64,000 bases of DNA from assembly GCA_029972225.1 (NCBI GenBank), contig CP124756.1, positions 1,594,001 to 1,658,000 of the forward strand, given 5' to 3'. The notes beneath the pieces were generated by a model. The model was not told the origin of the DNA, searched no databases, and saw nothing but the letters and a program-made list of their open reading frames with translations. Each line of letters starts with the position of its first letter. Position 1 is the first letter of the stretch. Made by a program: the position numbers and the translations under genes. Of the stretch, positions 1-7,985 are shown piece after piece. The DNA comes from Candidatus Thiothrix putei. GTDB taxonomy: Bacteria; Pseudomonadota; Gammaproteobacteria; Thiotrichales; Thiotrichaceae.

Positions 1-1
1 A

Positions 2-88
2 CTGGTGCAAATTGCGCCGATTTTGACCGATGCCAGCGATGCCGCCGACGAAGATGACACTACAGATTTAACTGACGATCAGGAATAA
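2..88 (+). CDS. gyrA: C-terminal end of probable DNA gyrase subunit A (partial)
   Basis: An open frame runs in from the left edge and stops at 86-88. It encodes the last 28 residues of a protein: LVQIAPIL followed by a very acidic tail rich in Asp, Glu and Thr. A short acidic extension of this kind is usual at the end of GyrA, and gyrA directly precedes serC in many gammaproteobacteria, for example pseudomonads. The gene ends six bases before the serC start, so the two are probably co-transcribed. The assignment rests on the tail character and on synteny, because the catalytic part lies outside the window. Confidence 0.6.
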   Translation: MVQIAPILTDASDAADEDDTTDLTDDQE

Positions 89-94
89 GCACTT

Positions 95-1180
95 ATGAAA
101 AGAGTATTCAATTTCAGCGCAGGCCCTGCCATGTTGCCGCAATCTGTCCTTGAACAAGCCCAAGCCGAAATGCTGGACTGGAACGGGAGTGGCATGTCGG
201 TGATGGAAATGAGTCACCGTGGCAAGGAATACATGTCCATCGCTGCCGAAGCCGAAGCGGATTTGCGCGAAATCATGGGTATTCCGGCCAACTATAAAGT
301 GTTGTTTTTGCAAGGTGGCGCAAGCAGCCAGTTCGCGATGATTCCGCAAAACCTATTGCGCGGCAAAGGCACGGCGGATTACGTGGATACCGGTGATTGG
401 TCAGCCAAGGCGATCAAGGAAGCCAAGCGTTATGGCAATGTTAATGTGGTTGCTTCTACCAAAGCGGGCAATTACACCAGCGTTCCGGCGTTTGAGTCGT
501 GGACGTGCGATGCCAATGCGGCTTATTTGCACTACACACCGAACGAAACTATCCGTGGGGTGGAATTTGCGTGGATTCCTGAAACAGGTGATGTGCCGTT
601 GGTGGCGGATATGTCGTCCACCATCCTCTCGCGTCCGCTGGATGTCAGCAAATTCGGCCTGATTTATGCCGGTGCGCAGAAAAACATTGGTCCTGCGGGT
701 CTGACTATCGTCATTGTGCGTGATGACTTGATTGGCGAAACCTTGCCCGGTACGCCGACCATGTTTGATTACAAAATCCACGCGGATAACGAATCCATGT
801 ACAACACGCCAGCCACCTATAGCTGGTATTTGTCCGGTTTGGTGTTCAAGTGGATCAAGCAGCAAGGCGGCTTGGCAGGCATGGCTGCCCTCAACGAACG
901 TAAAGCGCAAAAGCTCTACACCGCGATTGAAGCCTCTGGCGGTTTCTACAATAGCCCTGTGGCGGCGGATTGCCGTTCGTGGATGAATGTCCCGTTCACG
1001 TTGGCAAATGCTGATCTCGACAAAGCGTTCCTTAGTGAAGCGGCGCAACAGGGTTTAACCACCTTGAAAGGCCATCGTTCCGTCGGCGGGATGCGTGCCA
1101 GCATTTACAACGCCATGCCAGAAGCGGGCGTCGATACGCTGGTCAGCTTTATGCAAGACTTTGCGAAGAAGAACGGGTAA
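95..1180 (+). CDS. serC: Phosphoserine aminotransferase SerC
   Basis: A 361-residue cytosolic class V aminotransferase that transfers the amino group of glutamate to 3-phosphohydroxypyruvate in serine synthesis (also used in pyridoxal phosphate synthesis). The N-terminus has the family FSAGPAMLP signature, HRGKEY follows near residue 45, and the PLP-binding lysine sits in AGAQKNIGPAG (K196). Length matches the usual 360 residues. It lies just after the probable gyrA end and upstream of serA and pheA, the common gyrA-serC-pheA order with serA inserted. A palindromic repeat pair separates it from serA, so serA may also have its own control. Confidence 0.97.
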   Translation: MKRVFNFSAGPAMLPQSVLEQAQAEMLDWNGSGMSVMEMSHRGKEYMSIAAEAEADLREIMGIPANYKVLFLQGGASSQFAMIPQNLLRGKGTADYVDTGDWSAKAIKEAKRYGNVNVVASTKAGNYTSVPAFESWTCDANAAYLHYTPNETIRGVEFAWIPETGDVPLVADMSSTILSRPLDVSKFGLIYAGAQKNIGPAGLTIVIVRDDLIGETLPGTPTMFDYKIHADNESMYNTPATYSWYLSGLVFKWIKQQGGLAGMAALNERKAQKLYTAIEASGGFYNSPVAADCRSWMNVPFTLANADLDKAFLSEAAQQGLTTLKGHRSVGGMRASIYNAMPEAGVDTLVSFMQDFAKKNG

Positions 1181-1204
1181 CAGAATATTTCTTGATACCA
1201 AGAT

Positions 1205-1261
1205 GTCGGGCTGAAGCCCGACCTACACGTACATGCCTGTAGGTCGGACTTTAGTCCGACC
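1205..1261. repeat. Paired REP-like palindromes between serC and serA
   Basis: Two hairpins lie side by side. The first is 1205-1222, GTCGGGCT-GA-AGCCCGAC, with an 8-bp perfect stem. The second is 1242-1261, GGTCGGACT-TT-AGTCCGACC, with a 9-bp stem. The two units are also inverted relative to each other through their CCTACA/TGTAGG flanks, forming a larger imperfect palindrome. The motif resembles the dispersed REP-type repeats (GTAGGTCGG...CCGAC) of gammaproteobacterial genomes. It sits between co-oriented genes and may act as a transcription attenuator or mRNA-stabilising element. No T-run follows, so it is not a classical terminator. Confidence 0.75.
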
Positions 1262-1286
1262 ATCCACCACCACAGGAAGCTCCCCC

Positions 1287-2450
1287 ATGTACAAGATTCA
1301 AACCCTCAACGCCATTTCCTCCAAAGGCTTGAACCGCCTCCCCGCTGAGCGTTACAGCGTTTCCGACAATGCCGCTGATGCTGATGCCATCCTCCTCCGC
1401 TCTTTCAAACTCCACGACTACGCTTTTTCCGACAACTTATTAGCAGTAGGGCGTGCCGGTTCTGGCACGAATAACGTCCCCGTACAGAAATTGTCTGAGC
1501 GTGGCGTGGTGGTATTCAATGCCCCCGGAGCCAATGCCAACGCCGTCAAAGAACTGGTACTCGCTGGCATGTTAATGGGATGCCGCAACATTGCCCCAGC
1601 AATGGATTTTGTGCGCGGTTTGCAAGGCACGGACGCTGAAATGAGTGTTGCCGTTGAAGCAGGCAAGAAAAAATTCGGCGGCTTTGAACTACCGGGCAGG
1701 ACATTAGGCGTCATTGGTTTAGGTGCAATCGGCGTGAAAATCGCCAATGCTGCCCGCCATTTAGGCATGAACGTGATCGGCTATGACCCGACCATTACCA
1801 TCGAACGTGCTTGGCAACTCGATTCCGACGTGGAAGCCGCACCGAATCTCGATACGCTGCTGGCACAGTCCGACTTCATCACCTTCCACGTGCCGCTGAT
1901 CGACAGCACCCGTAACCTGGTCAATGCTGACAGCCTGCAAAAGCTCAAAGACGGCGTAGTGCTGCTCAATTTCGCCCGCGACGGTATTGTGGATGAGCGT
2001 GCAGTATTGGCAGGCTTGGAAAGCGGCAAGGTCTACGCCTATGTGTGTGACTTCCCCAGCAATGCCCTGCGCACCAACTCGCGTGTGATTACCTTGCCGC
2101 ACTTGGGCGCTTCCACCCGTGAAGCAGAGGAAAATTGTGCCATCATGGTGGCTGATCAGGTGCGTGATTACCTCGAAAACGGTAATATCTGCAATTCCGT
2201 CAATCTGCCGAACGTGAAATTGCGCCGCACAGGGCTGGCTCGCATTGCGTTGGTAAACCAGAATAACCCGGATATGCTGGGTAAAATTTCCCATGTTCTG
2301 GGGCAGGCTGGCGTGAATATCGCCCACATGATGAACGATTCCAAAGGCAATATGGCCTACACGCTGATGGACGTGGATTCGGTGGTGAATGAAGATACAC
2401 GGGTAGCCTTGGCGGCTATCCCCGGCGTTTTGAAGGTAAGGTTATTATGA
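1287..2450 (+). CDS. serA: D-3-phosphoglycerate dehydrogenase SerA
   Basis: Oxidises 3-phosphoglycerate to 3-phosphohydroxypyruvate with NAD+, the first step of serine synthesis; its product feeds SerC. The 387-residue protein has the Rossmann motif GVIGLGAIG near residue 140, the catalytic Arg in NFARDGIVDE and the family stretch LPHLGASTREAEENC. The C-terminal ~80 residues form an ACT-type regulatory domain (RIALVNQNNPDMLGKIS), suggesting serine feedback. The start chosen is ATG 1287, seven bases after AGGAAG; an upstream in-frame start at 1233 would lie inside the palindromic repeat. The stop overlaps the pheA start (ATGA). Confidence 0.95.
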   Translation: MYKIQTLNAISSKGLNRLPAERYSVSDNAADADAILLRSFKLHDYAFSDNLLAVGRAGSGTNNVPVQKLSERGVVVFNAPGANANAVKELVLAGMLMGCRNIAPAMDFVRGLQGTDAEMSVAVEAGKKKFGGFELPGRTLGVIGLGAIGVKIANAARHLGMNVIGYDPTITIERAWQLDSDVEAAPNLDTLLAQSDFITFHVPLIDSTRNLVNADSLQKLKDGVVLLNFARDGIVDERAVLAGLESGKVYAYVCDFPSNALRTNSRVITLPHLGASTREAEENCAIMVADQVRDYLENGNICNSVNLPNVKLRRTGLARIALVNQNNPDMLGKISHVLGQAGVNIAHMMNDSKGNMAYTLMDVDSVVNEDTRVALAAIPGVLKVRLL

Positions 2451-3526
2451 GTGAAAGGCTTGCCGCCTTGCGTGAACGTATTGATGCGCTCGACACCCAA
2501 ATGCTGGCGTTGTTGAATGAACGCGCCCGCTGTGCCGAAGAAGTCGCGCACACGAAATTGGCGGAAGACCCGAACGCGAAATTCTACCGCCCGGAACGTG
2601 AGGCGCAAATCCTCACGCGGATGCAGTCGTTGAATGCAGGCCCGTTGCGCAATGAGCAAGTGACGCACTTGTTCCGCGAAATCATTGCCTCTTGCCTTGC
2701 GCTGGAAGAGTCGATGCGCATTGCGTATTTGGGGCCTGCGGGAACCTTCACCCAAGAAGCCACCTTCAAGCATTTTGGGATGAATGTTGGCACCTTGCCA
2801 GTGGATTCGATTGGGCAAGTGTTCCGCGAAGTGGAGGCGGGCAGGGTGCGTTACGGGGTTGTGCCGATTGAAAATTCCACCGAAGGCGTGATTACGCACA
2901 CGTTGGATATGTTTATGCAGTCGAATTTGCGGATTTGCGGGGAAATTTCTTTGCGCATCCACCAGAATTTGATGTGTCGCCATGAAAACTGGCAAGGCGT
3001 GCAAAAGGTGTATGCACACGCGCAATCGTTGGCGCAATGCCGTTATTGGCTGGATAAACATTTACCGCATGTCGAACGCATTCCGGTCAGCAGCAATGCG
3101 GAAGCGGCACGCTTGGTTGCTAGCGATGATACTGCGGCGGCATTGGGTAGTCGTCAGGCTGCACCGATTTACGGTTTGCAAATCGTTCAAGATAGTATTG
3201 AAGACAATGCTAATAACACGACACGCTTTTTGGTGATTGGTGATCAGATGGTGGGCGCGAGTGGCAATGACCGCACGTCGTTGCTGGTATCGACGCGCAA
3301 TCGTCCCGGTTCGTTGTACCACTTGTTGAAGCCACTGGCAGAAAATGGCGTGGATATGACTCGGATTGAGTCGCGTCCTTCACGTACCACCAATTGGGAA
3401 TACTTTTTCTTCCTGGATGTACGCGGGCATGAACACGATAAAGCCATTCACAATGCACTGGAAAACTTGCGCCAAGATGCTGAGATTGTGCGTGTTCTTG
3501 GTTCTTACCCGATTGCGATTATGTAG
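2447..3526 (+). CDS. pheA: Bifunctional chorismate mutase/prephenate dehydratase PheA (P-protein)
   Basis: Converts chorismate to prephenate and then to phenylpyruvate for phenylalanine synthesis. Residues 1-85 are an AroQ-type chorismate mutase helix bundle. From about residue 92 the prephenate dehydratase starts (IAYLGPAGTFTQEAT), with VPIENSTEG and the TRF motif in NNTTRFLVIG. A C-terminal ACT domain (RPGSLYHLL, ESRPS) binds phenylalanine for feedback control. At 359 residues it is a normal P-protein. It overlaps serA by four bases, implying translational coupling. The hisC-aroA genes that often follow pheA are not here; a regulator gene follows. Confidence 0.96.
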   Translation: MSERLAALRERIDALDTQMLALLNERARCAEEVAHTKLAEDPNAKFYRPEREAQILTRMQSLNAGPLRNEQVTHLFREIIASCLALEESMRIAYLGPAGTFTQEATFKHFGMNVGTLPVDSIGQVFREVEAGRVRYGVVPIENSTEGVITHTLDMFMQSNLRICGEISLRIHQNLMCRHENWQGVQKVYAHAQSLAQCRYWLDKHLPHVERIPVSSNAEAARLVASDDTAAALGSRQAAPIYGLQIVQDSIEDNANNTTRFLVIGDQMVGASGNDRTSLLVSTRNRPGSLYHLLKPLAENGVDMTRIESRPSRTTNWEYFFFLDVRGHEHDKAIHNALENLRQDAEIVRVLGSYPIAIM

Positions 3527-3556
3527 CCCCTCAATCCTTTAATATTCCTGAAAACA

Positions 3557-3570
3557 TTGATAAATCACAA
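3557..3570. promoter_or_regulatory. Possible FNR-type half-palindrome upstream of the regulator gene
   Basis: TTGAT-AAAT-CACAA lies 58 bases before the regulator start at 3628. The left half matches the FNR half-site TTGAT exactly; the right half matches ATCAA at three of five positions. The downstream regulator has an E..SR recognition helix of the kind that reads TTGAT, so self-regulation is conceivable. The match is weak and may be chance. Confidence 0.3.
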
Positions 3571-3627
3571 TGCGCAGGTACTGGCAATCACTAACACTGA
3601 AAACTAGTACTGTTAGGATGTGAAATC

Positions 3628-4329
3628 ATGGAATCTCAGATCGGCAATAAGCAAGCGGAAAAATGCTCTTTAGATGAATTTGCGCTCTTTGCTGAGTTAG
3701 GGGGTAAGTTCAGTGATGCCTTAAAAAGTGTCGCCAGTGAAACGTTAGAATACATGGCAGCAGAAACTATTTACGCTGCGGGTGTGAGTGCCCAGCATTT
3801 TTATATCTTGCACGATGGTTATGTTAAGCTGTTTAAAACCACTTCTAACGGTAAAGATCAGATTATTCGGATTGTCAAGGCAGGTGAAATTTTTGGCTTC
3901 GATGGTTTTGTGGATATTCGTTATAACCACAGTGCCGTACCGCTAAAGTATGCAACGGTATGCCGTGTTCCTGTGGAACAATTGAGTGTATTGGGTGAGT
4001 CGCGTGCAGAAGTTGAACGTCTCATCATGATGCATTGTATCAAAGAGTTGCAACATGCTGATGAGCGTTTGCTGGAGTTGGGAGCAAAACGTTCCCAGGA
4101 AAAATTGGCCTCTTTCTTGCTGGCATGGTGTAACACGACTCCAGTAGGCGAGTGGACGCCGTTGGTGTTGTCCCGTTTGGATATTGCTCAGTTGTTGGGG
4201 TTAACCATTGAGACAGTCAGCCGATTATTTGCCCAATGGAAGCGGGAAGGGGTGGTGATTGAAAGACATCAAGCACTTCAGATTGTTGATTCGCAAAAGC
4301 TCGCGTTGGTTGCGCATAGCCATAAGTAA
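3628..4329 (+). CDS. Crp/Fnr-family transcriptional regulator lacking the FNR iron-sulphur cysteines
   Basis: A 233-residue one-component regulator. Residues ~25-140 form a cyclic-nucleotide-binding-like jelly roll (HDGYVKLFKT, GEIFGFDGF). A long dimer helix follows, then a winged helix-turn-helix near the end (SRLDIAQLLGLTIETVSRLF). The recognition helix carries E-T-V-S-R, the FNR-type E..SR that contacts TTGAT half-sites. The N-terminus has only one cysteine (residue 12), so it lacks the three-cysteine oxygen-sensing cluster of FNR. The ligand is unknown. It stands alone between pheA and an alcohol dehydrogenase gene that starts 17 bases downstream, which it may control. Confidence 0.9.
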   Translation: MESQIGNKQAEKCSLDEFALFAELGGKFSDALKSVASETLEYMAAETIYAAGVSAQHFYILHDGYVKLFKTTSNGKDQIIRIVKAGEIFGFDGFVDIRYNHSAVPLKYATVCRVPVEQLSVLGESRAEVERLIMMHCIKELQHADERLLELGAKRSQEKLASFLLAWCNTTPVGEWTPLVLSRLDIAQLLGLTIETVSRLFAQWKREGVVIERHQALQIVDSQKLALVAHSHK

Positions 4330-4346
4330 GCTATACAAGGACATTG

Positions 4347-5546
4347 ATGCCGGTGCTACAGAATATTTTCCCTTTTTCGATTGCGCGTCTGCCACGAATT
4401 GAGTTCGGTGCTGGCGCTATCCGCAAATTGCCCAGCATTGCTGCCCAATACGGTAAGCGTTTGTTGATTATCACTGGGGCTAATTCATTCACAAACTCTG
4501 CCGCTGCTGCTACTTTATTTGATGACTTACAACGCGCTGGGTTTACGTGGGAAATCTGCCGAGTGACGCAAGAGCCTTCCCCGCAATGGGTTGATGCCAC
4601 GTTGGTGGCATATACCGCAGGGCAGTTTGAAGTGGTGATCGGTATTGGCGGTGGTAGCCCTTTGGATGCAGCTAAAGCTGTCGCTGGATTGCTCAAGCCG
4701 GGTAATTCTGTCATGGATCATTTGGAAGGTGTTGGTCTTGAACTGCCTTATCAAGGCACATCCACTCCCTTCATTGCGGTGCCGACTACGGCTGGCACGG
4801 GGTCAGAAGCGACTAAAAATGCGGTGCTTTCGGTGCAGGGCGAACACGGTTTTAAGAAATCGCTTCGTGACGATAAGCTGGTGGCTGAATACGCCATCAT
4901 TGACCCAGATTTGCTTGTCACCTGTCCTCCTGCACAAATTGCTGCCAATGGGATGGATGCTTTTACCCAGTTGATGGAAGCCTACGTTTCCATCCGCGCT
5001 AACCCACTAACGGATGCCTTGGCGTTATCAGGAATGGAAGCAGTGCGTGATAGCTTGCTGGCTTTCTATGCTGATCCGACCGATAGTGAGGCGCGTAGCA
5101 AAATGGCTTACGCTTCGCTGTTGTCGGGTATTTGTCTGGCACAAACCGGGTTGGGTTCAGTGCATGGCGTGGTTGCCCCCTTAGGTGCTTTTCACGCTAT
5201 CGGACACGGCGTGGGTTGTGGCATGTTGGTTTTAGAAGCAACCCGTCTGAATATCGACCTGATGGAAGCCCGTGAACCAGAGAATCCAGCGTTGGCAAAA
5301 TACACGGCTATCGGCAAGCTTTTGCGAGGACGTAGCCATGTTGATCCCGTCGGTGCACGAGTATTCTTGATCCATACCTTGACGGCGTGGGTGCAACAAC
5401 TGAAGTTGCCGCGTTTGACAAATTTCGGTGTTACCGCCGCTGATATTCCAAAAATTGTTGCGCATTCACGGGGTTCGAGCATGAAAACCAACCCGATTGA
5501 GTTGATGGATGCTGATATTGCCCACTTGATTCAAGTTTGTCTGTGA
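4347..5546 (+). CDS. Iron-containing alcohol dehydrogenase
   Basis: A 399-residue group III NAD(P)-dependent alcohol dehydrogenase. It has the nucleotide-binding GIGGGSPLDAAKA near residue 100, the family PTTAGTGSEAT, and metal-ligand histidines in VHGVVAPLGAFHAIGHG. These enzymes reduce aldehydes or oxidise short alcohols and diols; the substrate cannot be read from sequence. ATG 4347 follows AAGG at 4337-4340; a TTG at 4344 is a weaker alternative. The stop overlaps the ATG of the next (broken) gene, so they form a unit, probably with the upstream regulator. Confidence 0.93.
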   Translation: MPVLQNIFPFSIARLPRIEFGAGAIRKLPSIAAQYGKRLLIITGANSFTNSAAAATLFDDLQRAGFTWEICRVTQEPSPQWVDATLVAYTAGQFEVVIGIGGGSPLDAAKAVAGLLKPGNSVMDHLEGVGLELPYQGTSTPFIAVPTTAGTGSEATKNAVLSVQGEHGFKKSLRDDKLVAEYAIIDPDLLVTCPPAQIAANGMDAFTQLMEAYVSIRANPLTDALALSGMEAVRDSLLAFYADPTDSEARSKMAYASLLSGICLAQTGLGSVHGVVAPLGAFHAIGHGVGCGMLVLEATRLNIDLMEAREPENPALAKYTAIGKLLRGRSHVDPVGARVFLIHTLTAWVQQLKLPRLTNFGVTAADIPKIVAHSRGSSMKTNPIELMDADIAHLIQVCL

Positions 5547-6180
5547 TGGTGCAAGTGTTTGCCCCTCCTGTCGATTTGTTGCAGCATCAACAAGCCTTAC
5601 GACAGTGTACACTTTGCCCCCAGATGATTCGCCCCGTCATTACGGGTGAGCCAGTATTATCACCCGTAATGTCTATTGGGCAAGCACCCGGCATCCATGA
5701 AGCCAAGGTTATGCGTCCCTTTGGGTGGACTGCCGGTAAAACCCTGTTCAAATGGTTTGCTGGCATCGGTTTGGATGAAGACACGTTTCGGCAGCGTGTA
5801 TACATGTGTCAGCCATTTGCCGTTGTTTTCCGGGTAAACAGCCGCAGGGTGGTGACCGTGTACCTTCGGGTGAGGAGGTAGCGAATTGTTCACGCTGGTT
5901 AATGGCAGAAATTCGGCTATTGCGCCCACAACTGATTATTTTGATTGGAAAACTAGCAATCAGCCAGTTCATGGATGCCAAGAAGCTGGATGAGGTGGTG
6001 GGGAAGTGTCATCGTACCTTGATTGAGGGACGTGAAGTAGATTTGCTGCCGCTGCCGCATCCTTCTGGTTTATCTACATGGCCTCGAATGGAGCCTGGCA
6101 AAACCTTATTGCAGGACGCGCTGCAAGCACTGGCAGCCCATCCCGCTTGGATCCGTTTATTGGATACTGAAAGCCGATAG
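5546..6180 (+). pseudogene. Uracil-DNA glycosylase (family 4/5-like), frameshifted
   Basis: Two overlapping frames together encode one uracil-DNA glycosylase-like protein of about 210 residues. The first frame (from ATG 5546) has CTLC, SIGQAPGIHEAKV and RPFGWTAGKTLFKWF, then loses homology after RVYM near 5806. The second frame carries SAICRCFPGK, GGDRVPS, the NCSRW cysteine and the late PLPHPSG motif. Removing one TG from TGTG at 5805-5808 would restore a continuous VYMSAICRCFPGK. The C-x2-C, C and C pattern is that of iron-sulphur UDGs, which remove uracil from DNA. The gene is broken, unless the frameshift is a sequencing error. Its end overlaps bamB tail to tail by 24 bases. Confidence 0.8.
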
Positions 6181-7317
6181 TAAGCCGCTTTTACCCAAAC
6201 TATAAACGGCATTACCCTCTTTTACGGGGGCAACAGTGTAACCGGCTTTATCACCTTGAGTACGTGCGGCTATCTGACCATTGCTAGTGTTGATCCAATG
6301 CAAATAGCCTTGGTAATCACCTATTACAAGGTACTGACCGAATAGCGCAGGTGCGGTGGGTTGGCGACGTTGTAAATCATCCAGTTTCCATACTGGATTG
6401 CCAGAGAGGGGTTCTAGTTTCCACACATCGCCTGTATCGCTACTGGTGTAAAGGCCATTGGGGTCAGCCTCTACGCCGGTATAGCTGGAATAGGGCGCTG
6501 CCCATGCAACACTGCCATCACGCATATTGATTCCAGCTATACGCCCGTTGTAACTGGCTGCAAACAGTGCTTCACCAAGTGCTTTCATTTCGCCGTCTAC
6601 ATCCGTCATGCGATCAAGGTCGCTGCTGCCGCGTGGCACAGAAAGTGTCACTTCCCATAAGCCTTTGCCACTTTGCATATCGAAAGCAGTGACTGCACCG
6701 TTATCAAACCCAGCGATAACCATACCCCCGACGACAATTGGGGTGCTGGTACCGCGTAGCGATAAGGTGGGGCTTTTGCGTCCTTGTTGCCAAAGTATTT
6801 GCCCGTCTTGTGCAGATAACCCGTGCAAACCACCATTGCCGGTACGGAATACCACAACACCGTTTTTTGCTGGTGAAACGGCAAGCACTTCACTGCCTAA
6901 TGGGGATGACCAGCGTACTTTACCCGTTTGACGGTCTAGGGCGATAGCACGGCCATTGGCTGTGCCGAGAAAAACGCCACCCTCACCACTGTTGACGCCG
7001 CCAGTAACATCGCTATCAAGAGTGGTTTGCCAGATACGCCCGCCATTGACTTTGTTCCATGCGCTCGCTGAACGCCCACCTGCCACCAGCACGGCATTTT
7101 CATCGACATTAGGATGGATGCGCACGTAGTCTTTGCCTATCCCGCTGCCAGTGCTGACCTGCCATACAGTACGCACGGCTGCTGTCGTCTTGATGTCTTT
7201 CAAGGCTTTAGGCGGGTTTTCTGTTTTGGCAGGTATGACCGCTGAAGTCATTTGCGATAAAGTACTGCAACCTGATAGGGCAACAGCAACTAGCAGGGCG
7301 GCGGTAATTTGTTTCAT
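6157..7317 (-). CDS. bamB: Outer membrane protein assembly factor BamB
   Basis: A 386-residue periplasmic lipoprotein of the BAM complex, which inserts beta-barrel proteins into the outer membrane. The N-terminus MKQITAALLVAVALSGCS is a signal peptide with lipobox LSGC. The rest consists of PQQ-like beta-propeller blades with repeated AlaDRQTGKVRW-type motifs (LDRQTGKVRW, FDMQSGKGLW). ATG 7317 was chosen because it opens the lipoprotein signal; the frame is open 12 codons further upstream but into the yfgM end. It is last in the rlmN-pilF-rodZ-hisS-yfgM-bamB run. The GTPase gene der, which usually follows, is absent. Confidence 0.95.
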   Translation of the reverse strand: MKQITAALLVAVALSGCSTLSQMTSAVIPAKTENPPKALKDIKTTAAVRTVWQVSTGSGIGKDYVRIHPNVDENAVLVAGGRSASAWNKVNGGRIWQTTLDSDVTGGVNSGEGGVFLGTANGRAIALDRQTGKVRWSSPLGSEVLAVSPAKNGVVVFRTGNGGLHGLSAQDGQILWQQGRKSPTLSLRGTSTPIVVGGMVIAGFDNGAVTAFDMQSGKGLWEVTLSVPRGSSDLDRMTDVDGEMKALGEALFAASYNGRIAGINMRDGSVAWAAPYSSYTGVEADPNGLYTSSDTGDVWKLEPLSGNPVWKLDDLQRRQPTAPALFGQYLVIGDYQGYLHWINTSNGQIAARTQGDKAGYTVAPVKEGNAVYSLGKSGLLSAFSIQ

Positions 7318-7327
7318 GATGTCCTTT

Positions 7328-7954
7328 TTACGTTCCCTCGCCGAGGTTGTCACGTTTCAGCTTGATGATTTCGCCAGAACTGCCAGCGGCACTCAGCATC
7401 GCTTTGTCATAAGCGGCACGTGCTTCAGCAAGTTTGTTTTGGGCAACGTAAATGTCGCCTTTTAGCTCTTCGATCAATGCCTGATAAGCCTCAGGGTAGG
7501 TCTGGTTAATCAGTGTTTGTGCTTCGTCCACTTTTTTCATGGAAAGTAGCACACGGGCAAGACGAATGTTGGCAAGGTGTTTGAAATCAGCTTCTTTGCT
7601 GTTGTCGACGACCCAGCGTAATGCGGTGGCTGCCGGTTTGTATTCACCTTTTTCAGCGTATTGTTGTGCTGCTTTCATGCTGGCAATCGCGGCATACGGC
7701 GTGGATGCGTAACTGCTTTGCAAAGTTTGAATATCGGTTTGTGCTTGCTCTAACGAGGTTTCACTGGCTTTTTCGGCTTTTGCGTACAATGCTGATGCTT
7801 CAGCCGCAGTGGTGGCTTGGTAGTCTTTCCAATACTGCCAACCAAACAGACCGCCAATGGCTAGGGCAATTCCTGCAATGACAGATGTGCCATTTTCTTT
7901 CCACCATGCTTTGAGTTCTTCGACTTTTTCATCATCGGTTTTGTAATCAGACAT
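7328..7954 (-). CDS. yfgM: YfgM-like tetratricopeptide membrane protein
   Basis: A 208-residue ancillary SecYEG-translocon protein. A short cytosolic N-terminus (YKTDDEKVEELKAWWKENG) precedes one transmembrane helix at about residues 24-43 (SVIAGIALAIGGLFGWQYW). A TPR-like periplasmic domain follows, with repeats such as LANIRLARVLLSMKKVDEA. YfgM is known to link translocon clients to periplasmic chaperones. It lies between hisS and bamB with short gaps, as in Escherichia coli, and is probably translated from the same mRNA. Confidence 0.93.
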   Translation of the reverse strand: MSDYKTDDEKVEELKAWWKENGTSVIAGIALAIGGLFGWQYWKDYQATTAAEASALYAKAEKASETSLEQAQTDIQTLQSSYASTPYAAIASMKAAQQYAEKGEYKPAATALRWVVDNSKEADFKHLANIRLARVLLSMKKVDEAQTLINQTYPEAYQALIEELKGDIYVAQNKLAEARAAYDKAMLSAAGSSGEIIKLKRDNLGEGT

Positions 7955-7985
7955 CAGTTTGCCCCTGAGTTATGTGTCATTAAGA

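Noticed and set aside
401..1048. 215-codon minus-strand frame inside serC
   Set aside because: Its composition is of the antisense kind and it overlaps a certain gene; no homology pattern was seen.
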